From: Pseudomonadota bacterium
GTDB lineage: Bacteria; Pseudomonadota; Alphaproteobacteria; Rhizobiales; Rhizobiaceae
Assembly (NCBI GenBank): GCA_023422735.1
Contig: JAFAGL010000020.1
Span: 1 to 21,492 of the forward strand
Length of the DNA: 21,492 bases
Direction of reading: 5' to 3'
Position numbers and translations under genes: made by a program. The notes under the pieces were generated by a model that had not been told where the DNA came from, did not search any database, and saw nothing but the letters and a program-made list of their open reading frames with translations. This document shows positions 6,480 to 13,517 of the stretch, in pieces. Position 1 is the first letter of the stretch. Every line of letters begins with the position of its first letter.

Positions 6480-7499
6480 TTAGGCGATCGCCTTGATCTT
6501 CTCGTAAAGCGAGCCATACTTCTCGCCAAAGCGCTGCTGGACGACCTTGCCTACGGACTCCCGGAAGGCCTCCACATCCAGCCCTTCGTCGGGGCCGATA
6601 ATCTTCATTCCGTTTTCGGCAAGGGCCCGTGTGTCCTTTTCCTCGTTGTCCTCGATCGCCTTTGTCGCACGCTCACGAATTTCCAGGGACGCCTTTGCGA
6701 CGGCGTCCTTTTGCGTGTCGGTCAGACCCTGCCAAGCGTCTTCGTTCATGATGACAACCTCAGCATTGGACATATGGCCCGTCAGCATCAGATGCGATTG
6801 CACCTCATAGAGCTTGACATTGAGAATGACGTTGACCGGGTTCTCTTGACCATTGACTACGCCGGTGGCGAGTGCGGTTGGCACCTCTGACCAGTCAACC
6901 GGAACGGGTGCCGCCCCCATACCCTCGACTGCAGCCTGATAGATCGGGAACGGCACCGCACGAACCTTCATGCCGGCAAGATCGGAAGGCGATTTGACCT
7001 CCTTGTTGCAGGTCAGGTGGCGACGGCCAAAATAGTGCGCATAGATCACGCGCACATTGGCCGCCTGAATCAAGCCCTCGTTAAGTTCGCTCATGACCGG
7101 CGAATTGATGTCCATCACCTTCATCAGATGATCGATATCGCGGTACAGGTAGGGGGTGTCCAAGGCCGCAAAAGGCTCATAAAGCGACCCGACGCCGCCT
7201 GCCGTGTTGTGAGAAAACGCAATCGTGCCCAGCGAAACGGCTTCCGCAAGCTCCTGCAATTTTCCAAGCTGCGAGGACGGGAAAACGTCAACTTTGACGT
7301 CCCCTCCTGAATGCTTACCAACGGCCTCAGCAAACCAGTCCGCTTGCGCACCCGCCACACTGGCCGGCTCGTTGTTGTGCCCGTATCTAAGCGTGACAGA
7401 CTGAGCGCGCGCGATATTCGGCGCAAAAAGGGCTGCTCCCATGCCCAGTCCAAGACCCATGGCACCGCGGCGGGTAACTTCGAGAGACTTCTTGTTCAT
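6480..7499 (-). CDS. dctP: TRAP transporter substrate-binding protein (DctP family), probable Tat export
   Basis: This 339-residue periplasmic receptor is the first gene of the operon. The signal peptide has a twin-arginine pattern, TRRGAMGLGLG with the arginines at 10-11, then a hydrophobic core and a likely cut after ARA at 30-32. This suggests folding in the cytoplasm before export; many TRAP receptors use Sec instead. DctP family phrases follow: RYGHNNEPASVAGAQADWFAE, PSSQLGKLQELAEAVSLGTI, DLAGMKVRAVPFPIYQAAVEGMG (with the family arginine that binds the substrate carboxylate) and LATGVVNGQENPVNVI. The carboxylate-binding arginine supports an acid-sugar ligand. The ATG at 7499 has a GGAGG site six bases upstream. 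Its promoter should lie in the 110-base gap shared with the divergent LacI gene. Confidence 0.95.
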   Translation of the reverse strand: MNKKSLEVTRRGAMGLGLGMGAALFAPNIARAQSVTLRYGHNNEPASVAGAQADWFAEAVGKHSGGDVKVDVFPSSQLGKLQELAEAVSLGTIAFSHNTAGGVGSLYEPFAALDTPYLYRDIDHLMKVMDINSPVMSELNEGLIQAANVRVIYAHYFGRRHLTCNKEVKSPSDLAGMKVRAVPFPIYQAAVEGMGAAPVPVDWSEVPTALATGVVNGQENPVNVILNVKLYEVQSHLMLTGHMSNAEVVIMNEDAWQGLTDTQKDAVAKASLEIRERATKAIEDNEEKDTRALAENGMKIIGPDEGLDVEAFRESVGKVVQQRFGEKYGSLYEKIKAIA

Positions 7500-7524
7500 G
7501 CGATCCTCCCTTGAATCCTTTCAT

Positions 7525-7565
7525 TGAGATCGTCCGCTTCTGACTGATCAGACTAGTCGATCTCA
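7525..7565. promoter_or_regulatory. Nested dyad, likely operator for the divergent LacI gene and TRAP operon
   Basis: TGAGATCG (7525-7532) and CGATCTCA (7558-7565) are an exact 8-bp inverted repeat. Inside them, TCTGA (7539-7543) and TCAGA (7548-7552) form a second inverted repeat with almost the same centre. The layout is half-site, five or six bases, half-site on each side. It lies 26 bases upstream of dctP and 45 bases before the divergent LacI start. A further dyad, CTTGA-CT-TCAAG, is at 7571-7582. Binding by the divergent LacI protein is inferred. Confidence 0.6.
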
Positions 7566-7609
7566 CTCCTCTTGACTTCAAGCTACGGAACGAAGAGCCT
7601 CAGGTCAAA

Positions 7610-8686
7610 TTGCAATTGATGAGGTTTCTTGAGGTGCCCTCAACCAATATTTCAACTCCATCCCTTCGAGATGTGGCGCGTGTCGCGAATGTATCTCTCG
7701 CCACGGTCGATCGCGTCTTGAATCACCGGAGCGGCGTCAAGGCCCGGACGGTGGACCGAGTTCTTTCTGCTGCTGTGGAGATTGGCTATATCGAGGCTGC
7801 CGAGCGCGAACTGCTTTCGAGACCGCGCCCGATGAATATCGCCTTTCTTCTGCCGATGGGCAGCAATCCCTATCTGAAGCTACTCGGAGAAAAGGTTCGT
7901 GCCGTCGCCGAAACGGATCGCTCTGCCGCCAATCCGGTTCGATGTTTCTTTATCGAGAGTTTCAATGCTCAGGCTTTGGCAACAGCGTTACGCCACCATG
8001 CCAAATGGGCCGATGGAATCGCGTTCATGGCCATCGACCATCCTCTGGTGCGGGAAGCTGCCGAAGAGGTGCACAGAGCCGGAACGCGTTTGATAACCAT
8101 TGTTTCCGACCTCATGCATCCCGCGCGTGAGACTTATATCGGTCTCGACAATCATGCAGCCGGTCGCACCGCAGCATATCTGCTCGGACGTTTCTGCGGG
8201 CCGCGTGATGGCAGCGTCGCCCTGGTTGCTGGCAGCCGCACCTATCGCGCTCATTCCGAGCGCGAACTCGGCTTCCTGGGTTTGCTGGAAGAGAGTTATG
8301 CCGGACTTCGGGTGGTTGGCATGCGGGAAGGACATGACGATCGAAACGAGAATTATCGCCACACACTGTCACTTCTGGACCAGAACCCCGATCTCATTGG
8401 CATTTACAATGTCGGCGGCTCCTCAGACGGTATAGCACGCGCTTTGCGCGAGCGATCAAAGGATAGCGGTGTTGTGTTTATCGGTCATGGTCTGACCTCC
8501 GACACCCGCAGCTTTCTGATCGAAGGACTCATGGATGCAGTTATTAATTCGAACCCGGACCTTCTTATAACCCAAGCCCTCGCACAGTTTGCCTCCGCGC
8601 CATCAATGGCCGGACTTCGAACCTCTCATATGGCCATGAGCATGGAGGTGATCTTTCGCGAAAACATTCCTCTTTTGACCAAATAA
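7610..8686 (+). CDS. LacI-family transcriptional regulator, divergent from the TRAP/RuBisCO-like operon
   Basis: The helix-turn-helix is SLRDVARVANVSLATVDRVLNHR at about residues 18-40, then a hinge and a sensor domain of the periplasmic-binding type from NIAFLLPMGSNPYLKLL onward, ending near residue 358. The motif has ATVDRVLN, where most LacI proteins have ATVSRVLN. This aspartate variant could shift operator choice. The sensor phrases ETYIGLDNHAAGRTAAYLLG and IGIYNVGGSSDGIARAL are typical of sugar or sugar-acid sensors. The frame opens with TTG at 7610; an ATG at 7619 is an equally plausible start and loses only three residues. Neither has a strong ribosome site. Its position, divergent from dctP across a palindrome-rich gap, makes it the probable local regulator of the TRAP-VOC-RuBisCO-like-kinase operon. 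Confidence 0.92.
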   Translation: MQLMRFLEVPSTNISTPSLRDVARVANVSLATVDRVLNHRSGVKARTVDRVLSAAVEIGYIEAAERELLSRPRPMNIAFLLPMGSNPYLKLLGEKVRAVAETDRSAANPVRCFFIESFNAQALATALRHHAKWADGIAFMAIDHPLVREAAEEVHRAGTRLITIVSDLMHPARETYIGLDNHAAGRTAAYLLGRFCGPRDGSVALVAGSRTYRAHSERELGFLGLLEESYAGLRVVGMREGHDDRNENYRHTLSLLDQNPDLIGIYNVGGSSDGIARALRERSKDSGVVFIGHGLTSDTRSFLIEGLMDAVINSNPDLLITQALAQFASAPSMAGLRTSHMAMSMEVIFRENIPLLTK

Positions 8687-8750
8687 AGGACGGTGGTGTT
8701 CGACTTGTCAGGCGGCATTCTAAATCGCCGCTCTCATTCGAGACCGACAT

Positions 8751-8832
8751 TGGTTTCTGCGCGTGCCCTCGCGCGGCGGTTTGTGTGCGCGTGCCCTCGC
8801 GCGGTGGTTTCTGTGCGCGTGCCCTCGCGCGG
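8751..8832. repeat. Three-copy 28-bp GC-rich tandem repeat with internal hairpins
   Basis: The 18-base core GCGCGTGCCCTCGCGCGG occurs exactly at 8759-8776, 8787-8804 and 8815-8832, with a strict 28-base period. Cores are joined by near-identical ten-base linkers of the type TGGTTTCTGT; the first linker is two bases shorter. Each core can fold as GCGCG-six bases-CGCGC. No different spacer sequences occur, so it is not a CRISPR array. Slippage-expanded hairpin repeat or a multi-site protein-binding array are both possible. Confidence 0.85.
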
Positions 8833-9024
8833 TGAGAACTCAGAATGGTGGTTCACCCACTGGCTGTCTTTGAGGTTTCAAAAGGCCGATAGTCTCGCGC
8901 TGCCAAACTGCCGACTGATTGTTGATGGAGACCGGGATCGAACCGAGGCATTGAGAATCGATATGTGGTTCCAGGTACACCTATCTGGCTGCAGCCTGGC
9001 ACATAGTGATTGTTTCTAAGTCCC

Positions 9025-9055
9025 CATACGGAATGGCTGAACGGCGGACCGTATG
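9025..9055. repeat. Inverted repeat near the end of the LysR gene
   Basis: CATACGG (9025-9031) and CCGTATG (9049-9055) are exact complements with a 17-base loop, about 70 bases beyond the LysR stop. There is no T-run on either strand, so it is a weak candidate for a transcript-end hairpin for the minus-strand LysR gene. Confidence 0.35.
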
Positions 9056-9123
9056 ATTTCCCCGATGCGAGATTCCGACACTGTGCCGAGGTCAGCCAGA
9101 ACCTGCTTTGCGCGCAGCCTCAA

Positions 9124-10014
9124 TCATCGTCTCCCTTTTGCACCTTTCGCCTGAAAATGCGCCAGAAGCTCCTGCACAGGCGCGCTCAAAGGTTCGTTGC
9201 GTCGATGGAATGCAATAATCGAGACGTCAGGCATATCGGTGATTGGCTTGGCGATCAGATCTTGCATGGCATAACTTTGCGCGGTGATCTCGTCGACTAT
9301 GCCGACGCCACCGCAAGAGCGCACCATTGCGCAAACATTTGTGCAGAACGGTACCAAGCAGACCGGATCATATTGCAGGTGCTTTGCCTCGAAAGCTTCC
9401 TTGATAGTCGCCCCCATCGGCGAATAATCAGAACTGTAGCAGACCAGCGGATGAAGTGCGATTTCGCCGCATGTCACGGCCGATTTGCCGGCGAGAGCGT
9501 GATTGCTGCGCATTACAGCAATCAATTTGCTTTTCCCGACCGTGTGAGACTGGAACTCAGCCATGGGCGGAACTGCCATCTGGAGACCAATCTCCGCATC
9601 ACCGCGCCTGAGATCTTCTTCCGGCTGATGGACACGCAGAACGATCCTCTTGCGCCAGTTCTGATAACCTGCGCGCACGAGAAAACGTCCCAGAAATCCC
9701 TCAACCAAAGTGGGCGTGACCGAGATGGATACGGGTCGGGAACCGAGTGCGCGCATTTCATCGGCTTTTGCTCGTATCTGCGCATGGGTGCGAAAAATCG
9801 GCACGGCCAATGCGAAGAGTTCGTTGGCTTCACGCGTCGCCTCAAGCCGGTTGCCGGTGCGATGAAAGAGCGAAACGCCCAAACGACCCTCGAGACGTTT
9901 TAACTGGGCGCTCACCCCCGGCTGCGAGATGCCTAGAAGCCGGGCGGTTTCGGTTGCAGTGCCTACCCGCATCAAAGTCCCGAAAAGTTCGATCTCTCGA
10001 AGATTCACTATCAC
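9124..10014 (-). CDS. LysR-family transcriptional regulator
   Basis: A 296-residue regulator of normal LysR length. The winged helix-turn-helix spans about residues 1-62, with EIELFGTLMRVGTATETARLLGISQPGVSAQLKRLEGRLGVSLFHR. The effector domain covers about 92-290, with FCTNVCAMVRSCGGVGIVDE in the second lobe. That phrase recalls LysR proteins of the OccR/NocR/LysR amino-acid and opine branch, so an amino-acid-derived or opine-like effector is possible but unproven. The frame opens with GTG at 10014. A second GTG at 10008, five bases after GAGG, may be the real start. The gene diverges from the peptide-type ABC operon, the classical arrangement for a LysR activator and its target. An AT-rich dyad at 10031-10050 lies between them. 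Confidence 0.93.
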   Translation of the reverse strand: MIVNLREIELFGTLMRVGTATETARLLGISQPGVSAQLKRLEGRLGVSLFHRTGNRLEATREANELFALAVPIFRTHAQIRAKADEMRALGSRPVSISVTPTLVEGFLGRFLVRAGYQNWRKRIVLRVHQPEEDLRRGDAEIGLQMAVPPMAEFQSHTVGKSKLIAVMRSNHALAGKSAVTCGEIALHPLVCYSSDYSPMGATIKEAFEAKHLQYDPVCLVPFCTNVCAMVRSCGGVGIVDEITAQSYAMQDLIAKPITDMPDVSIIAFHRRNEPLSAPVQELLAHFQAKGAKGRR

Positions 10015-10030
10015 CTCAGTTATGCTGGTA

Positions 10031-10050
10031 CGTATATTTATTATTATACG
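10031..10050. promoter_or_regulatory. Putative LysR binding dyad
   Basis: CGTATA (10031-10036) and TATACG (10045-10050) form an exact inverted repeat around an AT-rich centre. It contains the T-N11-A pattern expected of LysR sites. It starts 17 bases upstream of the LysR GTG and ends about 114 bases before the divergent binding-protein gene, the usual position for a LysR recognition site that also autoregulates. Confidence 0.6.
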
Positions 10051-10164
10051 ACCTCATCACCGAAGTCTAACCTCCAGCCTTAGATTCACGTTCTTGAGCT
10101 GCGGCTCCCGGCCAAGGCTTCAGGTAAGCGGATCCTCAGAAAAACGATAAGGGGAAGTTTTCCG

Positions 10165-11676
10165 ATGCAGCTAAAGACCAATCTCAAAGCCCTTTTGTTG
10201 GCATCCGCGTTGCTGACGGGCGGAATGTCAGCCCACGCGGAATCACTGCGCGTTGCGCTCGGGTACGACCCGCTCAGCCTCGACCCGATTGCAAGTTCGG
10301 ATAATGGATCTATCTGGACCCAACTCCTGATCTACGACACCCTGATCCGGCCGGATAAGACGGGCAAAGAGCTCGAAGCGGGCCTTGCAGAGTCTTGGAC
10401 CATTTCGGACGACGGACTTTCGATCACGTTCAAGCTTAGGGAAGCAAAATTTTCCGACGGCACTCCGGTTACTGCTGAAGACGTACAGTTCTCGATAGAA
10501 CGAGCGGCTTCGGAAGCCTCGCAGTGGGGCCGCTTCTTTCGACCCGTTACGAGTTTCGAGATCGCAAGCGAGCGCGAAATCACGTTGAAGCTCACGGAAC
10601 CTTTCACGCCGGCACTGAACAATCTCGCGCTTTTCGCGGCGGCGATCTTGCCGAAAAAGCAGGTTGAAGAGCTCGGCGACGCATTTTTCGAAGCGCCGGT
10701 GGGTTCTGGTCCATTCGTGCTGAAAAACTGGGCTCGGGGCGCCAGAATCGAACTCGAGCGCAACCCAAACTATTGGCAGTCGGGAAAACCGTACGTTGAC
10801 GATGCTGTACTCGAGATCGTTGCTGAACCATCGGCACGTGCAATAAAATTGGAAGCATCCGAGGTCGATATCGCGATCGATCCACCGGCCAATCAAATTG
10901 CCAAGCTCGACGGCCAGGACGGCATCACAGTCGGTCAGACCATCCCTTATCGTGCTGATTTCGTGCAGATCAATACAACGCGTGAGCCGTTCAATGATGA
11001 ACGCGTTCGCCAAGCATTGAATTACGCGATCGACAAGGACGCTCTCGTGCAAGGTGTCCTTTATGGTGCCGGCAAGCCAGCGGCATCAGCGATGCCAATT
11101 ATGACTTATGCAGACCCCGAGCTATCACCTTATCCTTATGATCCCGAAAAGGCGCGCGAACTTCTCGCAGAGGCTGGTCTGGATTCCGGATTTGAAGCCC
11201 AGGTCTTGGTTGACTCAGGTGCTGCCGCGCACCGCAATACTGCCATTGCGCTTCAAGCGATGCTTCAACAGATCGGCGTCCGCTTGAAAATTCAGATGCT
11301 CGAAGGCGGGACGCAGTGGGAAACAACTAAATCGGGAAACTACGATCTTTCGGTCTCTTATACGACCTCAGACACAATCGACCCGGATCAGATCGTAGGC
11401 TTCGTGGCGGTTAACCCTGAACGTGCCAATGCCTATCATACCCAGTGGAAGAATGAGCGGGTAAACGAACTCTACGCCAGCGAACGCTCCACTCCAGATG
11501 GTGATGAGCGAGGCAAGATGTTCCAGGAAATCATTCAGTCGCTGCATGATGGAGCCCCATATCTTTATCTGTACCATCCAGCGAGCACCTGGGCCGTCCG
11601 CGACAATGTGAAGGGGTTTGAAATCCTGCCGACCTCGAACTTTCGATTAGAGGATGTGCAGATCAACGACCAGTAA
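10165..11676 (+). CDS. Dipeptide/oligopeptide-type ABC transporter substrate-binding protein (SBP family 5)
   Basis: This 503-residue periplasmic protein is of usual family-5 length. A Sec signal peptide covers residues 1-25 (basic MQLKTNLK, hydrophobic core, AHA cut before ESLRVAL). The mature protein shows the family's landmarks in order: YDPLSLDPIASSDN, LIYDTLIRPDKTGKELEAGLAESWTISDDGLSITFKLREAKFSDGTPVTAEDVQFSIER, GSGPFVLKNWARGARIELERNPNYW and VRQALNYAIDKDALVQGVLYGAGKPAASAMP. Such proteins bind peptides, opines, glutathione, nickel complexes or sugars, so the ligand is open. The ATG at 10165 has AAGGGGAAG nine or so bases upstream. It is the first gene of a five-component importer operon that ends in a beta-lactamase-fold hydrolase, which suggests a peptide- or amide-containing substrate. 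Confidence 0.94.
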   Translation: MQLKTNLKALLLASALLTGGMSAHAESLRVALGYDPLSLDPIASSDNGSIWTQLLIYDTLIRPDKTGKELEAGLAESWTISDDGLSITFKLREAKFSDGTPVTAEDVQFSIERAASEASQWGRFFRPVTSFEIASEREITLKLTEPFTPALNNLALFAAAILPKKQVEELGDAFFEAPVGSGPFVLKNWARGARIELERNPNYWQSGKPYVDDAVLEIVAEPSARAIKLEASEVDIAIDPPANQIAKLDGQDGITVGQTIPYRADFVQINTTREPFNDERVRQALNYAIDKDALVQGVLYGAGKPAASAMPIMTYADPELSPYPYDPEKARELLAEAGLDSGFEAQVLVDSGAAAHRNTAIALQAMLQQIGVRLKIQMLEGGTQWETTKSGNYDLSVSYTTSDTIDPDQIVGFVAVNPERANAYHTQWKNERVNELYASERSTPDGDERGKMFQEIIQSLHDGAPYLYLYHPASTWAVRDNVKGFEILPTSNFRLEDVQINDQ

Positions 11677-11704
11677 ACCGGTTCAAAGATCTAACCCTTA
11701 ATGT

Positions 11705-11737
11705 GGCGATCGACGACAAACCGCGTCGTCGATCGCC
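11705..11737 (+). promoter_or_regulatory. 13-bp hairpin between the binding-protein and permease genes
   Basis: GGCGATCGACGAC (11705-11717) pairs perfectly with GTCGTCGATCGCC (11725-11737) around a seven-base loop AAACCGC. No T-run follows, so it is not a classical terminator. By analogy with hairpins after binding-protein genes in other ABC operons, it may protect the upstream message and reduce read-through, giving more receptor than permease. Confidence 0.75.
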
Positions 11738-11756
11738 CCAAAGGAAATGAACGCGG

Positions 11757-12692
11757 ATGTTTACTGCGATCTCCAAACGTATCCTGAGTCTCATACCGGT
11801 TCTGCTCGGCATAACGCTGATCAGCTTTCTGGTGCTGCAGGTCATGCCCGGCGACCCTGCCGAGCGCGCAATGGGAACACGTGCGAGTGCCGAGGACATA
11901 GCTGCTATGCGAGCTATGTGGGGTCTAGATCGCCCATTATGGATTCAGTACCTCTATTTTCTAAGGGAATGTGTGACCGGCAGCTTCGGCATGTCGATAT
12001 TCCATAAGCGACCGATCATTGACCTCGTGTCAGAACGGTTGCCCTATACGCTTGCAATCGTTGGCTATTCCACCGTGATTGCCCTGGTTATCGCCCTTCC
12101 ATTCGCAGTATTGGCCGCCGTCTATCGTGGGCGACCAACCGATTCTCTCGTGCGCCAGATCTTTGTCGTCGTCATAGCCCTTCCACCGTTCTGGCTTAGC
12201 TACGTTGTGATCCTGGGTCTGGCACTGCAATTGGGCTGGTTCCCGACTGGCGGCGTGGGCGATGGGATAACTTCAAACCTTTACCGCCTTTTTCTTCCTT
12301 CTCTGGTCGTCGGCCTTTCGACCGCAGCTTTGATCCAGCAAAGCCTTCGCTCAGCTCTTATCGATACGATGAAGGCCGATTATGTGGACACGGCAAAGGC
12401 GAAAGGTTTGCTCGGCCACCAGGTCTTCATGCGGCACGTTTTACCTAATAGCCTGATCTCGACGATCTCAATCATTGGCGTGCGTATCAGCTGGGTTATC
12501 GGCGGCACTGTTGTAGTCGAGAAGATATTCTCGGTTCCTGGTCTTGGCAGCTTGCTGATCGACTCCATCATGGCGCGCGATCTACCCGTTATCCGCGGCC
12601 TGACCGTGTTTTTTGCTGTGATGGTCGTACTCGTCAATCTGATCACGGATATCTGCTACGCCTTGGCTGATCCACGCGTACGGTTGGATTGA
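11757..12692 (+). CDS. Peptide-type ABC transporter permease 1 (DppB/OppB/GsiC type)
   Basis: A 311-residue inner-membrane protein with about six spans. It starts MFTAISKRILSLIPVLLGITLISFLVLQVMPGDPAERAMG, the classic DppB opening in which the first helix is followed by the PGDPA loop. The conserved ATPase-contact loop is DYVDTAKAKGLLGHQVFMRHVLPNSLIS at about residues 205-232, with intact TAKAKGL. The C-terminal ...VEKIFSVPGLGSLLIDSIMARDLPVIRGLTVF phrase is also characteristic. An AAGGAA site precedes the ATG. It follows the binding-protein gene after a hairpin and ends three bases before the second permease. It pairs with that permease to form the membrane pore. Confidence 0.95.
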   Translation: MFTAISKRILSLIPVLLGITLISFLVLQVMPGDPAERAMGTRASAEDIAAMRAMWGLDRPLWIQYLYFLRECVTGSFGMSIFHKRPIIDLVSERLPYTLAIVGYSTVIALVIALPFAVLAAVYRGRPTDSLVRQIFVVVIALPPFWLSYVVILGLALQLGWFPTGGVGDGITSNLYRLFLPSLVVGLSTAALIQQSLRSALIDTMKADYVDTAKAKGLLGHQVFMRHVLPNSLISTISIIGVRISWVIGGTVVVEKIFSVPGLGSLLIDSIMARDLPVIRGLTVFFAVMVVLVNLITDICYALADPRVRLD

Positions 12693-12695
12693 CAT

Positions 12696-13517
12696 ATGCA
12701 AATCTTAAGCAATCTCGTTCGCAATCCGGCCGCCTGCGTCGGCCTGCTGCTGATGCTCACTCTGTTTGGCGCCACTGTGTTGACGCCCTTCCTATCGCCT
12801 CACGATCCGTTTGCTCTGGATTTTGCCGCAGCAATGCAGCCACCTTCCGCCAGCCATTGGTTCGGCACGGATAATTTCGGACGTGACATTTTCACGCGCG
12901 TCATGGCCGGAGCGGTTTATGATCTGCGCTTGGCGCTGCTGTGTGTCTTCGTGCCGATGGTCATGGGCGTCTTCATTGGCCTCGTTGCGGGTTTTTTTGG
13001 TGGCTGGGTAGATAATGCCCTGATGCGCCTTACAGACGTGGTGTGGGCGTTTCCGTTCTACGTCCTGGTGCTCGCCATCGTCGGCGTTCTCGGGCCCAGC
13101 GAAACCAACCTCTATATCGCATTCTTTCTCGTCAACTGGATCGGTTACGCCCGAATTGTACGCGGGGAAACTCTTGTCATTGCACGGCTGGAGTTCATCG
13201 AGGCCACGAGGCTGCTTCGCTTCCCCCGCCTCCGGGTCTTGATGCGTCATGTCCTTCCAAATGCAGTGACGCCAGCCGTGGTCTATTCAATGTCCGATGT
13301 CGTGTTGACGGTGCAGGCGGTAGCGGCTCTTTCCTTCTTCGGCCTCGGTGTTCAGCCACCGGCTCCTGAATGGGGTTTGTTGATCGTCGAAAGCATCGAC
13401 TACATGCGAGACGCCCCGTGGATGACCATTTTTCCGGGGCTTGCGATCGTTTGGACCGGCTTTGCATTCTCGCTCCTCGGCGAAGGGCTCGCCACAGCGC
13501 TGAAGCCAAAAGGTTAG
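12696..13517 (+). CDS. Peptide-type ABC transporter permease 2 (DppC/OppC type)
   Basis: A 273-residue inner-membrane protein of DppC type. It has an N-terminal helix, then the periplasmic phrase LSPHDPFALDFAAAMQPPSASHWFGTDNFGRDIFTRVMAGA, which is diagnostic of this subunit. The ATPase-contact loop is EFIEATRLLRFPRLRVLMRHVLPNAVTP. It departs from the usual EAARALG pattern, with LLRF in place of ALGA, so the conserved glycine is missing; the flanking residues are standard. The C-terminal GLGVQPPAPEWGLLIVESIDYM is also typical. It starts three bases after the first permease with no clear ribosome site of its own, so coupling is likely, and its stop abuts the ATG of the next ATPase. Confidence 0.95.
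   Translation: MQILSNLVRNPAACVGLLLMLTLFGATVLTPFLSPHDPFALDFAAAMQPPSASHWFGTDNFGRDIFTRVMAGAVYDLRLALLCVFVPMVMGVFIGLVAGFFGGWVDNALMRLTDVVWAFPFYVLVLAIVGVLGPSETNLYIAFFLVNWIGYARIVRGETLVIARLEFIEATRLLRFPRLRVLMRHVLPNAVTPAVVYSMSDVVLTVQAVAALSFFGLGVQPPAPEWGLLIVESIDYMRDAPWMTIFPGLAIVWTGFAFSLLGEGLATALKPKG

Larger units (their letters stand above)
8687..9123. other. Gene-free stretch between LacI and LysR genes
   Basis: I see no convincing gene in these 437 bases. Open frames here lack family motifs and ribosome sites. The stretch holds the 28-bp tandem repeats at 8751-8832, a fragment resembling a tRNA T-arm on the minus strand near 8931-8947, and a 7-bp inverted repeat at 9025-9055. Confidence 0.6.

Noticed and set aside
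8751..8832. CRISPR array
   Set aside because: The 28-base period is made of core plus near-identical linkers. There are no unique spacers and no cas genes.
9010..9903. Plus-strand open frame of 297 codons opposite the LysR gene
   Set aside because: Antisense to a complete LysR gene with clear DNA-binding motif, and no family features of its own.
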